Of a stretch of DNA of 64,000 nucleotides, positions 33,400 to 52,196 are shown piece after piece. The stretch's first letter is position 1. Every line of letters begins with the position of its first letter. The position numbers and the translations under genes are program-made. The stretch comes from Oryzias latipes (Eukaryota; Chordata; Actinopteri; Beloniformes; Adrianichthyidae): positions 17,429,354 through 17,493,353 of the forward strand of contig NC_019876.2 in the NCBI RefSeq assembly GCF_002234675.1. Reading direction: 5' to 3'. The notes under the pieces are model-generated. The model made no database searches, had not been told where the DNA came from, and saw only the letters and a list, made by a program, of their open reading frames with translations.

Positions 33400-36300
33400 G
33401 TAGTTATTCTGTCGGTTATTGAAAATGAAAACAGGCAAAACCGCCTCAGATCCTTTTTGGGTTTGCTTCACGCAAATGTTCTTCCAATTTGAGCCTGCAG
33501 AACGTTCTGTGAAACTCTTTGATGCAGTTCTTTGGGCTGTCAGAATCGTTTTTAGATGGACATGTTTCAAATCCCTCATCATGTCTTCCAGAGATTCCCA
33601 GCAGTGCTTTAACTCTTTCCATAAGCCCTATTTTCTTCCTTCTGAGGCATCAGCAGATGGTTTTGCTTGAGGAGCGATGGTGACTTTTTAGGGAGGACAT
33701 GTCAAAAGTGGAATTCTCCTTCCTCAAACATGCTTCTTTTGTAAAAGGTCTAAAGAAAACCTTAAAAAAGTAAAACAAAACAAAAGCAGAGTCTCGTTTT
33801 GGGTCAAAGACTTGGTTCTTCTGGGGGTTAAGAACATGTTTTGACTGCAGAAAGGACGGGATGTCTCTCAAACAAGTGCTAGAAAAGAGGTTTTACAGCA
33901 CTTGTTCTCCCCAAGACTACTCTCTGTTTTCCAGATGGAATCCCAAAACAGGAGTGAAAAAGAAAGTGTCAACCCCAAAACTCAGCAGCCCTGAGGAACT
34001 CCAAAAGTGACAGATTTATGATCAGATTTAAGACTAAACAGTACCACAAATCCCCACCGAGTTAGAAATATAAGCCCCTGCATCAGTCGAACCACATCAG
34101 GACTGAGGTTTGGAGATGTTACTAAAGATGACAGACAGTCACAGAGAAACAATCCTAAAATGTTTTTATGGCCTGAATTTTGAGTCAGTGATGTATGTCA
34201 TAACCATGTTTTTGAGTTCTTTAAGGAAGAAGTCTTGACCATTAATATTTTTTTTTTTAAGTTTTTCTTTACAACAGACAAACAAACAAACAGTCTGCAA
34301 TGATAATAGAATACGTACACGTTCAGGGGCGTACTAAGCAATTTGGTAGCCCGAGGTTTAGGCCCCCTGGACATTTGTCTTAATAAACATTAACATTTTT
34401 TATTTATCAACACAAAGGGTTGATTTCTAAATATTTCACATCATCCACACTTTTAGTTTTTCAGCACATTTCTGTAGTCAACTTCCTGCTGATATTTTCA
34501 GACCAGTCACAAAGTCTGCAGTTTTTATTTTTAATAAATAAACTTTAAAAACTGTGAGCCTTCAGTCACCTTAATCAAATTACAGGCATTTTATTACTAC
34601 TTTTTAGGGTGCTATTGGCTTTCTCTTATATAATAGATGCCCATTTTCTCAAAAAATAATAATAATTCATTTAAAATACCACTGAATAGTAAAGTCTGTA
34701 TAACATAATTTTCACTTAATTCTGGCATGCATCTGTCCTTGATGCTCTAAATCTTACCAAAGTTTGCACACAATTAGTACCTGCTGAAAAGGAATTTGGG
34801 CATGGTGGGACACCCCTCCCCCCTCAAAAAAATAAATAAAAGGATTTGACCACATCACAGTGCAAGAAACCTTCAAAAATATATGGAGTCCCTATGGGGC
34901 TAAAAGAAAGTTTCAAACAAAACCAAAAATTTGCAGATTTTCCCACTTCCTCACTTTTGTTTGAGTGAAATTTTACACATATGTCATCAGGTTAGGTCTG
35001 TAACTACAACCAAAGTTTTGTTGATCTCTGACCTCAAATAGAGGCCGCCATCTTGAGTTTAAAAAAAATTGGAATTAAAAGTTGTATATTTGAACGACGC
35101 TTCTGTAGCGAGCTTGCAAAAGTGATGTTTACTTGTTGCTCACACCATTTTTTACTGGAATATTGTCTCAAGTATTTTGGCTCTTTCCTCCATGCAGATC
35201 TCCTCTAGAGCAGAGATGTTTTGGGGCTGTCGCTCGGTAACACAGACTTTCAACTCCCTCCATAGATTTTCTATGGGGTTGAGATCTGGAGACTGGCTAG
35301 GCCACTCCTGGTCCTTGAAATGCTTATTGTGAAGCCACTCCCTCTTTAGCCCGGCTGTGTTTTTGGGATCGCTGTCATGCTGAAAGACCCAGACACGTCT
35401 CATCTTCAATGCCGTTGCTGATGGAAGGAGGTTTTCACTCAAAATCTGATGATACGTGGCTCCATTCATTCTTTCCTTTACACGGATCAGTCGTCCTGGT
35501 CTCTTTAGCTGAAAAGCAACCCCAGAGCATGATGTTTCCACCCCCATGCTTTACAGTGAGTATGGTGTTTATATCCAGGAGACACTTCATGAGCTCAAAG
35601 AAAAGCATGGCTAATGTAAATAAAAACATAATAAAAATATCAGGTAAATGAGCTTTATGGAGAACATGTATTTCACTAACAAAACAATCTGCTTCGTTTG
35701 TGCGGTTGGGATTTTGCACACACAGTGGGTAAGGGAGGGATCAGAGTTCAGGAGCTGGATCTCAGCCGGGACGAATGTGGCTCGAAGGAGCACGATGCAT
35801 TTTTCCCAGACGGCAGCCGTTCAAACACAGCATGCAGAGTGTGTGGGAATCCTGCAGATTCCTGTGAGCTAATTTTGTCCACTGTCAGGAACTGATCTGA
35901 GAGGTTTTTAACAGAAACACCACAAATACTGAGCAGCTAAGATCAACCCTGGAGGCTGAAAAAGAAAAAAAATAGCATTTTTATTGGATCAGATGGAGAT
36001 TATGAAAAAATGCTCCAGATTGTTTGGAAACATGCTTCGCTTTGGTGAGTCCTCTTGCACAGTGCTTCATCCTGTCATGTAAGCTTATTTACCTGCTTCT
36101 GCAAAGGAAGTCTGGCACATATTACAGTCTTAATGTACGAATAAAAAGCTATACATTTGAATAATTTAAATGCAACATCAATTGTTTGAAATGTTGGAGC
36201 CTTTTAAAAACAACTTTATATAGATCCACTCTTCATCTATGTCAAATGGTAAAGAATTTAGCATCTAACTATTCTGTTTGGATTTATTTCATTATTTTTA

Positions 36301-36600
36301 ACATTACAACATTTTATGTTTTATGATCTTTGCATTATGTTTTATGATCTTTTAATTTACGTATCTTTTAATTTATGTATTGAAGTCTGTTTAACTATAA
36401 CATTAAATTTGTGTAATTCTATTTTAATTTAAGAAGGGTTTTTTAGTCCATCACTTTCTGCTTCTGTGACCTTTCTCCTGCTTATATATATTTTCATGGA
36501 AATAATAATAATATACTTTTTATGTAATAACATATATTTTCATTTTCATTTTTTTATGTATTTAAAGGATTTTAAAGATTTTTTTTCTTTTCCATAATAC
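33400..36600. other. Intergenic stretch before tnfsf12
   Basis: AT-rich. It holds the Tc1 relic at 35150-35600 and a single hAT-like terminus (CAGGGGCGTACTAAGCAATT) at about 34325. A small open frame at 35698-35895 with balanced codon use is discussed in the findings. Confidence 0.4.
35150..35600 (-). pseudogene. Tc1-like transposase C-terminal half
   Basis: An open frame on the - strand (35547-35152) keeps [14 protein letters not shown] (second catalytic Asp), [19 protein letters not shown] (third catalytic acid, the Glu of DDE) and a C-terminal helix. Upstream, in another frame at 35610-35520, [17 protein letters not shown] is the part preceding it. The N-terminal DNA-binding half is missing. 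Confidence 0.8.
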
Positions 36601-36679
36601 AGTTTTGTTACAGTATGAATCAATAAATAATTGTGGCCCATCGTTTGGATTTATTTATTATTGTTCCCTTTACTGCCAC

Positions 36680-37219
36680 CTTGTGGCTACAGAGCATACT
36701 GACGATCACACACGCGCAGATCGAAGTCACTCCAGTGGATCTGAGCGATCTGACAGCTCGCGCTGCGCTCGTGCGCGGTCCTCGCGCGCACCTTGATTGT
36801 TGTCAGTGAGGGTTCGTCCCCGACATTCGGGGCTTTCTTTCTTTGCACCAGCAAACTTTTCCCTCAGCTGTGCGCGCGCGTGATGTCACTGGTCGGTGTT
36901 TCTCGGTCTCGTCTGCCTAATAGTCTGACCCCCCGGCGCGCCGCTTAAAGGGAAGACAAGAGCGCTGAGTCAACGGATCGCGGGGGCAGCCGGATGCAAC
37001 AGTTGATGTGTGGTAGTAGTCGGGGACCTGCTCTCGGAGGAGGATGGTGCTTCTCACGCGCTCGGATTCCCTCCCGCTCTTCTAAGTTTTAATAAATAAA
37101 CGACAAGATCTGCTTTTGTCGGGATCCAGCGCGCGCGTGCAGCCCGCGCCGCCATGGACTGAAACGCTCCGCTGGGCGATGGAGTCGAACCCTTGACTGG
37201 TGAGCAGTCGTGCGCCAAC
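36680..37219 (+). promoter_or_regulatory. Putative CpG-rich promoter and 5' UTR of tnfsf12
   Basis: GC content and CpG density rise sharply from about 36700, after a long AT-rich stretch, and stay high into exon 1. A consensus AP-1 site TGAGTCA lies at 36966-36972. An AT-rich TATA-like stretch (AATAAATAAA) lies near 37090, about 130 bp before the start codon. Two short ORFs precede the main ATG: 37154-37162 (two codons, ATG in the strong context GCCGCCATGG) and 37179-37196 (five codons). The main ATG at 37220 has A at -3. Promoter position and start site are inferred from composition only. Confidence 0.5.
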
Positions 37220-44300
<7,081 letters not shown>

Positions 44301-45390
44301 ACCTCAGAGCTCAAATGCTCCTTGTTGCAAACTACTCTCCAAGTACACAAACTGTTTAAAGGTGCTGGAGGAATATACATATTTTTTCTATGGACGATTG
44401 ACATATCGAGGATTTTTGCTTTTTTTCTTCCTTTCTTTCATACAGAATTCATTCATTCTTCCCATATATTTGCATTTTAAAGAAAAACTTGTTCTTGTGG
44501 ATTTTTGTTTGTTGGATTGTTTTGGAACAGACTTTCGGATAAAATTACGGTCTACGGTAAACAAAATGCCTTAATAAACATTCTCCAACTTCATGGATTC
44601 CTCAGAAATCAATGTCAGTCTAGAAACTATGGGCTTGTACAGACTTCCACAGCTGAAGTATCCTAAGGGCTTCCCTCTTAACTGCACCGATGCCTTTCCG
44701 TGTATGATTTCTACCAAATCAGAAAGACTTTAGTACAGTCTTGTCAATGTGATTACATACGTGTGAATATGTATTTTGTACATTTATATTTGTTAGAATG
44801 GGTTATGGCAGCAGGCTAAGAGGAAAGCATTTGTAAACAATGCGATGGGAATTCTCTGCCTGAAGGTCAGATGATTGTAAAGTTAAAAAAAAGAGGAAAA
44901 CCATTATTGTATAGAAAGCAAACAGCTTTTGATGTAGCTTCTTTTTTCTATCCCGGCTGGTCCTCGTGTATCTGATGATGCAATGAACTTCACCTCCACT
45001 GTAAAGGATCTGATTGGTGCACGCGAGTCAAAGCAGTAGTGGGGTATGTTGACTTTTGGAGTGAATTTTTTTTGCTTTATATTTTTTCTAAAAACTATAT
45101 TTTTTATAAGTGGCTGACAATAATAATTATAATATAAGAAAAAAGCTACACACGTTGGACGGTCCTTGTTTTTTTTGCATTTGTGTATCCCGAACAAATC
45201 CTTTTGTGTACAAATAGAAATGGTGCAGTATATTCTGTAAAAAAAAACATAACTGCATTATTAGTCATATTTCTGCTTTAATGGTGCATTTATCATAAAC
45301 TTTGACATGTCTGACTGCAAAAACCAATGAAGCAAATGGGTGAATGGCAAATGTTTCACAGCAGCCTAAATAAAAAGTTCTTAGCAGAAG
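44301..45390 (+). other. Putative tnfsf12 3' UTR with two AATAAA signals
   Basis: After the TGA stop there is an AATAAA at 44573-44578, giving a 3' UTR of about 290 nt. A second AATAAA lies at 45369-45374, giving a possible long form of about 1.09 kb. The stretch between is AT-rich with no repeat recognised. A TTAACCC-type element starts at 45632. Which signal is used cannot be told from sequence. Confidence 0.5.
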
Positions 45391-45631
45391 AGTTCGCTTG
45401 CACAAACTTAAGTCACCTCTTTACCATGCTTTTTTGTTCTTGTTGTTTTGCTACGGTTTTATTGAATTGGGCTAAAGTAGCTACACGTCATTTTGACATC
45501 GTAGCTTTAGCTCCAAAGATGACCTTTTTTCTACTACCGTAACTCTTTAACTGTTTACGTAACTAACTTAAAAACAGCCAACAATAGACAATTCAGAGAA
45601 CGTCAAGGATTGGAGCTAAAACTGCGGTGTG

Positions 45632-45964
45632 TAACCCTTATTCTATCCTAGGCACTTTAACATTGGGAGTGGGGTCATCTGGACCCCACTAGACAGTGCG
45701 CTGAACCTTTTTTCTTCAATGATTTGTGATCTTCACTGGTGTCCATGGATTACATGAAATCTTTCCACCTTTATCCACCTTTGTCATGGTAGGGAGAACA
45801 CGTCAATTGTGTGTGAATGTGTGTGTGACTGGGTGAATGTGTCTGTGACTGTAAAGCGCTTTGGGCCTTGTAGGTAGAAAAGCGCTGTATAAGTATACGC
45901 CATTTACCATTTACCAATGTAAGGGTGGGGTCATTTTGACCCCACAAGATAGCACAAGGATTAA
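45632..45964 (+). mobile_element. TTAACCC element (family T), copy 5, interrupted by a 107-bp insert
   Basis: The family core is clear on both sides of an insert at 45808-45914. The right part reads GTAAGGGTGGGGTCATTTTG then GATAGCACAAGGATTAA. It lies 1.3 kb downstream of the tnfsf12 stop codon. Confidence 0.82.
45808..45914 (+). mobile_element. Short retroelement tail inserted in a family T element
   Basis: A GT-rich head is followed by GTAAAGCGCTTTGGGCCTTG, AAAAGCGCTGTATAAGTA and CCATTTACCATTTACC, a 3'-end motif I recognise from fish retroelements. The flanks show a short duplication CAAT (45804-45807 and 45915-45918). Removing the insert restores the family T sequence. Confidence 0.65.
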
Positions 45965-45969
45965 GGGGC

Positions 45970-48505
45970 AAATATCTTTAAGAAGTTGTTGGAAGATGAT
46001 TCAGAAAGTGAGACTACTGTGTGAGCAATGCTAACCCTCTAAACATTATTGACCAACATTTGAATGCGACGGTTCAAGAATGCTATAAAGTCTCTTGGTG
46101 ACCAATATGCAGTTGTGCGATGTTCTTGTGAAACCAAAGTAAATCCCAAATCGAGCCAGGAGTTTGTCGAAGATTTGTTACATTTCAAGCGAAATATATT
46201 ACTAAATATCATATTCCCTCAGAATTGTGTCTTTACTTTGATGAATACAACCCTAGCTAACAACATTAGCATGCTAACTCTCTACACAAAGCCATTAGTA
46301 CTTTTTTCTCTCAATCAGTGTTCAGGTGCCCAATTTTCAGAACTTTTTTCTTTTTTCCTCCACGAAGTTCTACAAAAAGGAAATATGTCATAATTGCAGC
46401 ATATAAATGCAGTTTTTCTCTTATTATGTGACTTATTGAGGTGAGAAATGTGTCCCTTTCACTTGTGGAAATGTTTTACCTCCAACAGGATGTGCTTTTT
46501 TGAAAACTTTTTTTGGTTCCAAAACTTAATAGTATTCCATTTAGTTCAAGTCAAGAGACTTTAGAAAACAATAATAAGGTGATAGATTGTTAAAAATCGT
46601 CTTTTAAAAAGGCTAAAATAGATCAAATTACTATCATTTACTTACTAACCTCTTGAACACTTAAAAAAAATAAAGTGTTTTTATGTCCCAATAATACAGT
46701 GTGTATTTTTGTCAGTGGGATTCAGTCCTCCCACTCTTGTTTATAAGTAGTTTTTGTGGCTGGACCGCATTGGTTTCTCCTCAGCACTTTGCTATGGCAA
46801 TCATTGTGTTCCTAATTAGAGTCAAATGTCCATGTTTTGAATGGAAACATTTGAATGTTTTGGTAAATTTTTTGAATTCCTCTCCTTTTTGTGTTTAGTA
46901 ACCTTCCACATGTCTTTTTTTGTTTTTTCTCCACTCAGTACCAGTCAAAATTTTTTCTTTATGCACACATTTCATCCCCACCTCAATTTTCAGTTCCTAA
47001 ATTCTAACGTAAACAGCATAGTTAAGGAAAAACACATTGTTTCCGTCCCCGATTACAAAACGAACATGCACACAAATAATGCAACACACTTCCCTTCCTC
47101 CTAATTCCTTTTTTTTATTTAAATGTCAAAGTTTGCCACCCACTTTGGAAAATAATGTCTTAATAATTTATCATTACAGTAATCATACATCGGACCCCTA
47201 AATTCACTAAAAAACTCTTCAAACTTTTAATAAAAAGTTGATTTATTGGTGTTTTTTTTGTGATAAATCCAACAAAAACTGAAGATAATGCGAGCAGGAA
47301 ATGTAAAACATTTACTAGAGAAAAGGGTATAATTTTAAATATGAAAAAAAAAAATCCAAGTCCACATTGGTAAATGATTATCAGTCTATTTTATGGCCGT
47401 TCTTTCTTTTTATTTGAAAAAAAAAAGACAAATCAAAACTACTCATGAGTAGTTTAATGACAGCAGCAGCTGAATTCAATCCCCTTCCTGCTTTTACAGT
47501 GAACCTCATGCTTTTCATAATTTCATGTCATAAAACAAAAATATTGGATGTTGAGGTTAATGTAGTCAGTAAGTAATGATGTAAACATGTGTAAAAGTCA
47601 TTATAATAGCGCTCTCGGTTTAATTCTCATTGACCCTGATTTCTTTTACTACCATTTCCGTGCTGATGGTAATGTTTTTAAAACACATGGAGGATTTTCT
47701 ATTTTTCCTCCCACAAGAAAAGCATATCCAGAAAGTGTGGATAAAGCTGTTCAGCACTGATCGACACGCTTAAAGAGTTTCAGAGGCCAAAGGAGGCTTG
47801 AACAGAAAAGCATTTCCATAAAACAATATTTCAAATAAGATGGAACAGGTAATAATTTAATATTTGGCTGCATTCAATCATGGAGACTTAATTACCTTTT
47901 TATATTTAATCCTATATAACCACTTGTATCATATTTGATACATATATTTTCCAGACCCCTATCTTGTTAGAATGATCAAAACATTCCCATAAAAACCCAT
48001 TTAAATATAACTTATACAATGTAGTTCATCATCGTTCCTATAGGGGCAGTAGAAGAGCTATATCTGCTCATTTCAAAATGGCTGCTTCCGTAAAACTTTT
48101 GGCGGGAAACAAAGTTTGCTAATTTTACAAAACATTGTGGTGAGAAAAACGTATCTATTGTTATTCGTCTCTTTAAATGACCACTAGCTGTTTTGAAACA
48201 TGCAACATTTGTTGATAATGAAGTATTTTAAAAACAGTTACACCATGTTAAAAATGCATGGACCAAATTTGAGTCAGTGGGTAATTTATGAGATTTTCTG
48301 TCCTGAACATTTATGTCAAAATGTTTGCTCCTTGAACTAACATTACTGAGAGAAAAAACGTACCAAACCACGTAAATGCATCATAACTGATATACCTCGT
48401 TAAAAAAAATGACATCACATTTTTTTGCAGATTTCATCAAAGGGTTTAAACAACATCATTAAAAAAATACTTTTCTGTCTCTTCTTTCCTGTAGTGGGCT
48501 TCACA
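45970..48505. other. AT-rich intergenic stretch downstream of tnfsf12
   Basis: No repeat with clear ends, exon or RNA gene was recognised. Homopolymer A and T runs are common. Confidence 0.4.
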
Positions 48506-48510
48506 GGGTC

Positions 48511-49081
48511 AAGGCCATATCACACAGCCAACACTTACATTTTGTGCATATTGCATGTATTAAATGTGGTCACGTGAATACAAGTGGACTTTAAGCGATA
48601 AAAGTTGTGGTCTTTATGTGAAACTTTCACAGTTTTATTACAAATTAACCACGTAAAACCAGGGAGGAAGTACGAATAAACCACACGAAGAACAAGTAAA
48701 TCGACGTAGAACATGAACCGTGCGTGATTGTTGGGCTGGTTACATACAATTCATTAAAGAGTCATGTGTCGTATGCAAGATAAAAAGGTTATACATTGGT
48801 GGTAGATGAGTGAAAAGTCTGTTAGAAATATGTGGACATACGTGGAATGGTCGTGGAAAGCCACAAATTTGCGTGTTCATCTCACAAAATCCCGCACAAT
48901 TGCACAAGATTTACGTAATAAGCTCAAAGCTGAATTCATATAAATACCCGTCAGCCCAGACCATCGACCGACAGCTGCTCCGAACATTTATAAATGACGT
49001 TGTCATGCACGTATCACGAAAGATAAATTTCATGTGTGGAAAATGCGCAAAATGTACATAGTGGCTGTGTGACACGGCCTT
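48511..49081. mobile_element. Inverted-repeat element I (AAGGCC ends)
   Basis: The left end AAGGCCATATCACACAGCC and the right end (reverse AAGGCCGTGTCACACAGCC) are inverted copies differing at two positions. It is 571 bp with no coding frame. The AAGGCC start is shared with element H at 61978-62660. Confidence 0.75.
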
Positions 49082-49739
49082 TAGGTTTGCATTCAAGTTT
49101 TCAGTCTGAAGCTTTCACCCCCCAAACAACACAAATTTTTGTGTTTTATGTTAAATATGTATGTAAACAAACTTTTACGTTGAAGGAGCAAGAAGGAAGT
49201 CAAAACTGCCATCTCTGAGAGTTTCAGTGTCTCTCTGACAGCTGATCAAAACGGCAGTGAAACCTCCTGACTTGTGAAACTGAAAATCGGCAGAAAAGTC
49301 AACAAAAAAGCACAGAAGCTGCAGAGGATTGTTTCCTGAAGTGACTTTCTCCTGCATTCTGTGTGTCATGGAAAAGTGCCTTTAGGGTTAACTTACCCCT
49401 GTAAACACCACTACATCAAAAAACTGACCAAAAAGGCAAATTCTTGCAATTAAGATGATTTGACACCTTTAGATAAAATCCACAAAAAAATGCTATCTCA
49501 TTTTTTGTGAGCTATAAATAGTATCAATTATGATTTGTTGGGTGATTTGGAAAGTTTGTTATCTTACACTCCCCTGCTTAGATTAATACTATATTGTATT
49601 AATGTTGATATTCTAAAAATGTAGATTTTCTAATATTGTCATTATTATTCCCATCCGCTGTGAGTATCATAGTGCATGCAACTTACTATAAGCCTGTTTG
49701 TGTTAAATTTATTAACAATAGCAATTAGTTGTTAATAAG

Positions 49740-50325
49740 CTGCTAGAGGTTAGAAGCTGGGGAAAGTAGGGTTCACAGGGGTTCTGTCCTCTATTCTCAT
49801 CTTCTTCTCTACTCTATTCCTGGTCATTTATTCATCATTTAGTTCTCTCCATACCTCTGCTTGGTGCAGTGCGATTCATGTGTTGTCCCTCTTTCCCTCC
49901 TGTCCTTGGCCGTGGACCCTGCCTTTGGCTTGCCTCCCCACCAACCGTCCCCCAACTCCATCTGAATGACCTTGTCTGCTGGACTATTTAAACATGTAGT
50001 TGTAGGGTTAGATAAGCTAATTCTTCTCTAGGAGTTCTGGTACATCGCCTGACCGTCCTGGGAAGATCCCTCGTTCGTGGAGATCCCTAAGGTTTCTTCT
50101 TTTTTTCCCTCTGGAATTGGGTTTTTTATGAGTTTTTCCTTAGAGAGAAAAAAGGTCGTAGGGCAGGGATTCACAGTTTAGCTTACCGTCGTTAGTTTAA
50201 TTTAGTTAATTTTAGCAAACAGCTATTGTATTTTATGACTGATTGCATTTTTTGTACAATTAGTGAAGCCTATTGAGACGACCGTGTTGTACTATTGGGC
50301 TATATAAACCAGATTGAATTGAATG
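49740..50325 (+). mobile_element. Retroelement 3' region (LINE/SINE tail)
   Basis: Contains GACTATTTAAACATGTAGTT, TCTCTAGGAGTTCTGGTACA, CCTGACCGTCCTGGGAAGAT, TGGAGATCCCTAAGGTTTCT and the tail ATTGGGCTATATAAACCAGA followed by TTGAATTGAAT. I know this order from a common fish retroelement 3' end. No coding part is attached. Confidence 0.65.
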
Positions 50326-51254
50326 ATGATGAACAACGGGGCAGAAAACATGGACCAAGTTTTGCATGATGGCTTTTTAAAGGAAAGTTTGGATCGTGTT
50401 GCTAAGATTTGGTCTCAGAAAAGTGTGTATAAAAAATGATACTAATGGTCATATAAGGCAAAACTGGGTAAACAGAAACAAGTTCAATCATATTGAAATA
50501 TTTCCCACACAGCTTTTCTTATTTGTTGAAAAATGTAGAAAAGCACTAAACCTTAATTATAACATGATGGTGGGATTATGATGGTGTGGGACTGTGTTGA
50601 TGATATTTTAAGTTTTGGTTATTTTTTTTTGTTTCAGTGTTTGGATTTAAATATTAATGGTATTACAATTAATTTATGTATTTTTTTTCTGACATAATTT
50701 TTTATCATGTAGAGTAGCATTTAAAGTCCTTCCTTTTTTGGGGGAATTTGTATATGAAAGATGAAGGTTGATGCTCGGAAACCATCCGTCTTTGATAAGA
50801 ATCAATATTTAGCCATATAACATTCAGCTAGCATATAATTAAAAAAAATAATTTAAATAAACTGAAGGAACAACAAAGACTTTTGTCCTATTTTCTAAGA
50901 AACGTATGTTTCATTTCATTTCAGAATATTACCACAGTAGACGGTACTATTAAGTAATAATAAGTGTAAACGACTTAGGGTTGTAAGTAATATATGACTC
51001 CTTCATTTCAGTAATAGTGAATCATGAAAATTATACCAAAAAGTGTTGAATGGGAGTGGGAGACGCATTAGATCAGCAGGATTTGATCACAGCCTCATGC
51101 ATTAGCAACTTCCTGTTTCTCCTCACACAGCGACCCAACCTGAAGAAACCTCAGAAAATGAAAGATTATACTTCAAAATCTGAATCATTCAATTGATTTT
51201 TTAGACCAAATAATATGTAGAGCGTACAACATTTTGCTTGATGGGTACAATGTT

Positions 51255-51387
51255 GAATAGAATAGAATAGAATAGAATAGAGTATAATAGAATAGAATAG
51301 AATAGAATAGAATAGAATAGAATAGAATAGAATAGAATAGAATAGAATAGAATAGAATAGAATAGAATAGAATAGAATAGAATAGAA
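51255..51387. repeat. (AATAG)n pentanucleotide array
   Basis: About 26 units of AATAG with one variant (GTATAATAG near 51282). It is followed by AATTTATTAATCCTACAAGG and GGGAATTCACC, which looks like the 3' end of a retroelement, so the array may be an expanded tail. Confidence 0.85.
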
Positions 51388-52084
51388 TTTATTAATCCTA
51401 CAAGGGGGAATTCACCTTGTTACCATGGCTCTATTAACAACAGCAGATAGATTATAGATAACACTAAAATACACCTAGAAAAAAATAACAATTATGTTGC
51501 AAGTTCTAGTTTTCAAACAGTGTATGTTTTACATTGAGGGGTTAAAAAATAAAGAATAAACTGAGTCTCACCGTTATATTCAGTCGAGAACATTTGACAT
51601 TTTTTTCGTCTCAGATAATTGGGTTATACCAAAGACTCCAACAATGGGACCCAAAATCAACATCAAGGGGTTGAAACAAATGGTTCCCAAAAGCAGCTGT
51701 GATTGAAACTCACTGCTGCCCCTCGGGGTATCTGGTGATTAATGGGGGCTTTTTCATTTTTGAAGGGTGAAAGTGAAATCTCAAACTCCGTGCTTGAACT
51801 ATATTAGTGGTTTATCACTGCTCTTTGTGAAGCACACTGTTCTCAGTCCAACTTTTTAAACCGTGTGTGAACTTAACATGGAGAGCTAATAATCACATTA
51901 AATTAGCAAAAATCTAATAGGAGTCGTCTCAAACCCATCTCAAACTTGTCCCAAACATGTCTTAATTTAGTTTCATTTAGTCAATATTAGAAATTTCTGA
52001 TGGCTGTGATGAGCTGAGGACGTCTGATACTAAATCGTGACTGATTGGAGACAAAAAAAAATGTTTTAGGAGCATTGACTGAAC

Positions 52085-52195
52085 GTGGGAACTGGACTAA
52101 GTGACCCCTCCCTTTCCAAACAGGAAGTACGTGCTGGTCCCAAGGTACAGAAATCCCACAGACTTCTATAGAGAAATAAACCGCTATTACTGTGG
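52085..52195 (-). mobile_element. Element D terminal fragment
   Basis: GGGAACTGGACTAAGTGACC and CCAAACAGGAAGTACGTGCT match the reverse complement of the right end of element D copy 2. It directly precedes element E copy 2. Confidence 0.5.
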
Positions 52196-52196
52196 G

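Noticed and set aside
34325..34370. Possible hAT element starting CAGGGGCGTAC
   Set aside because: No matching right terminus or target duplication was found.
37193..37219. TTG start nine codons before the tnfsf12 ATG
   Set aside because: The ATG at 37220 has A at -3 and begins the expected short basic cytoplasmic tail; a TTG start is unlikely in a vertebrate gene.
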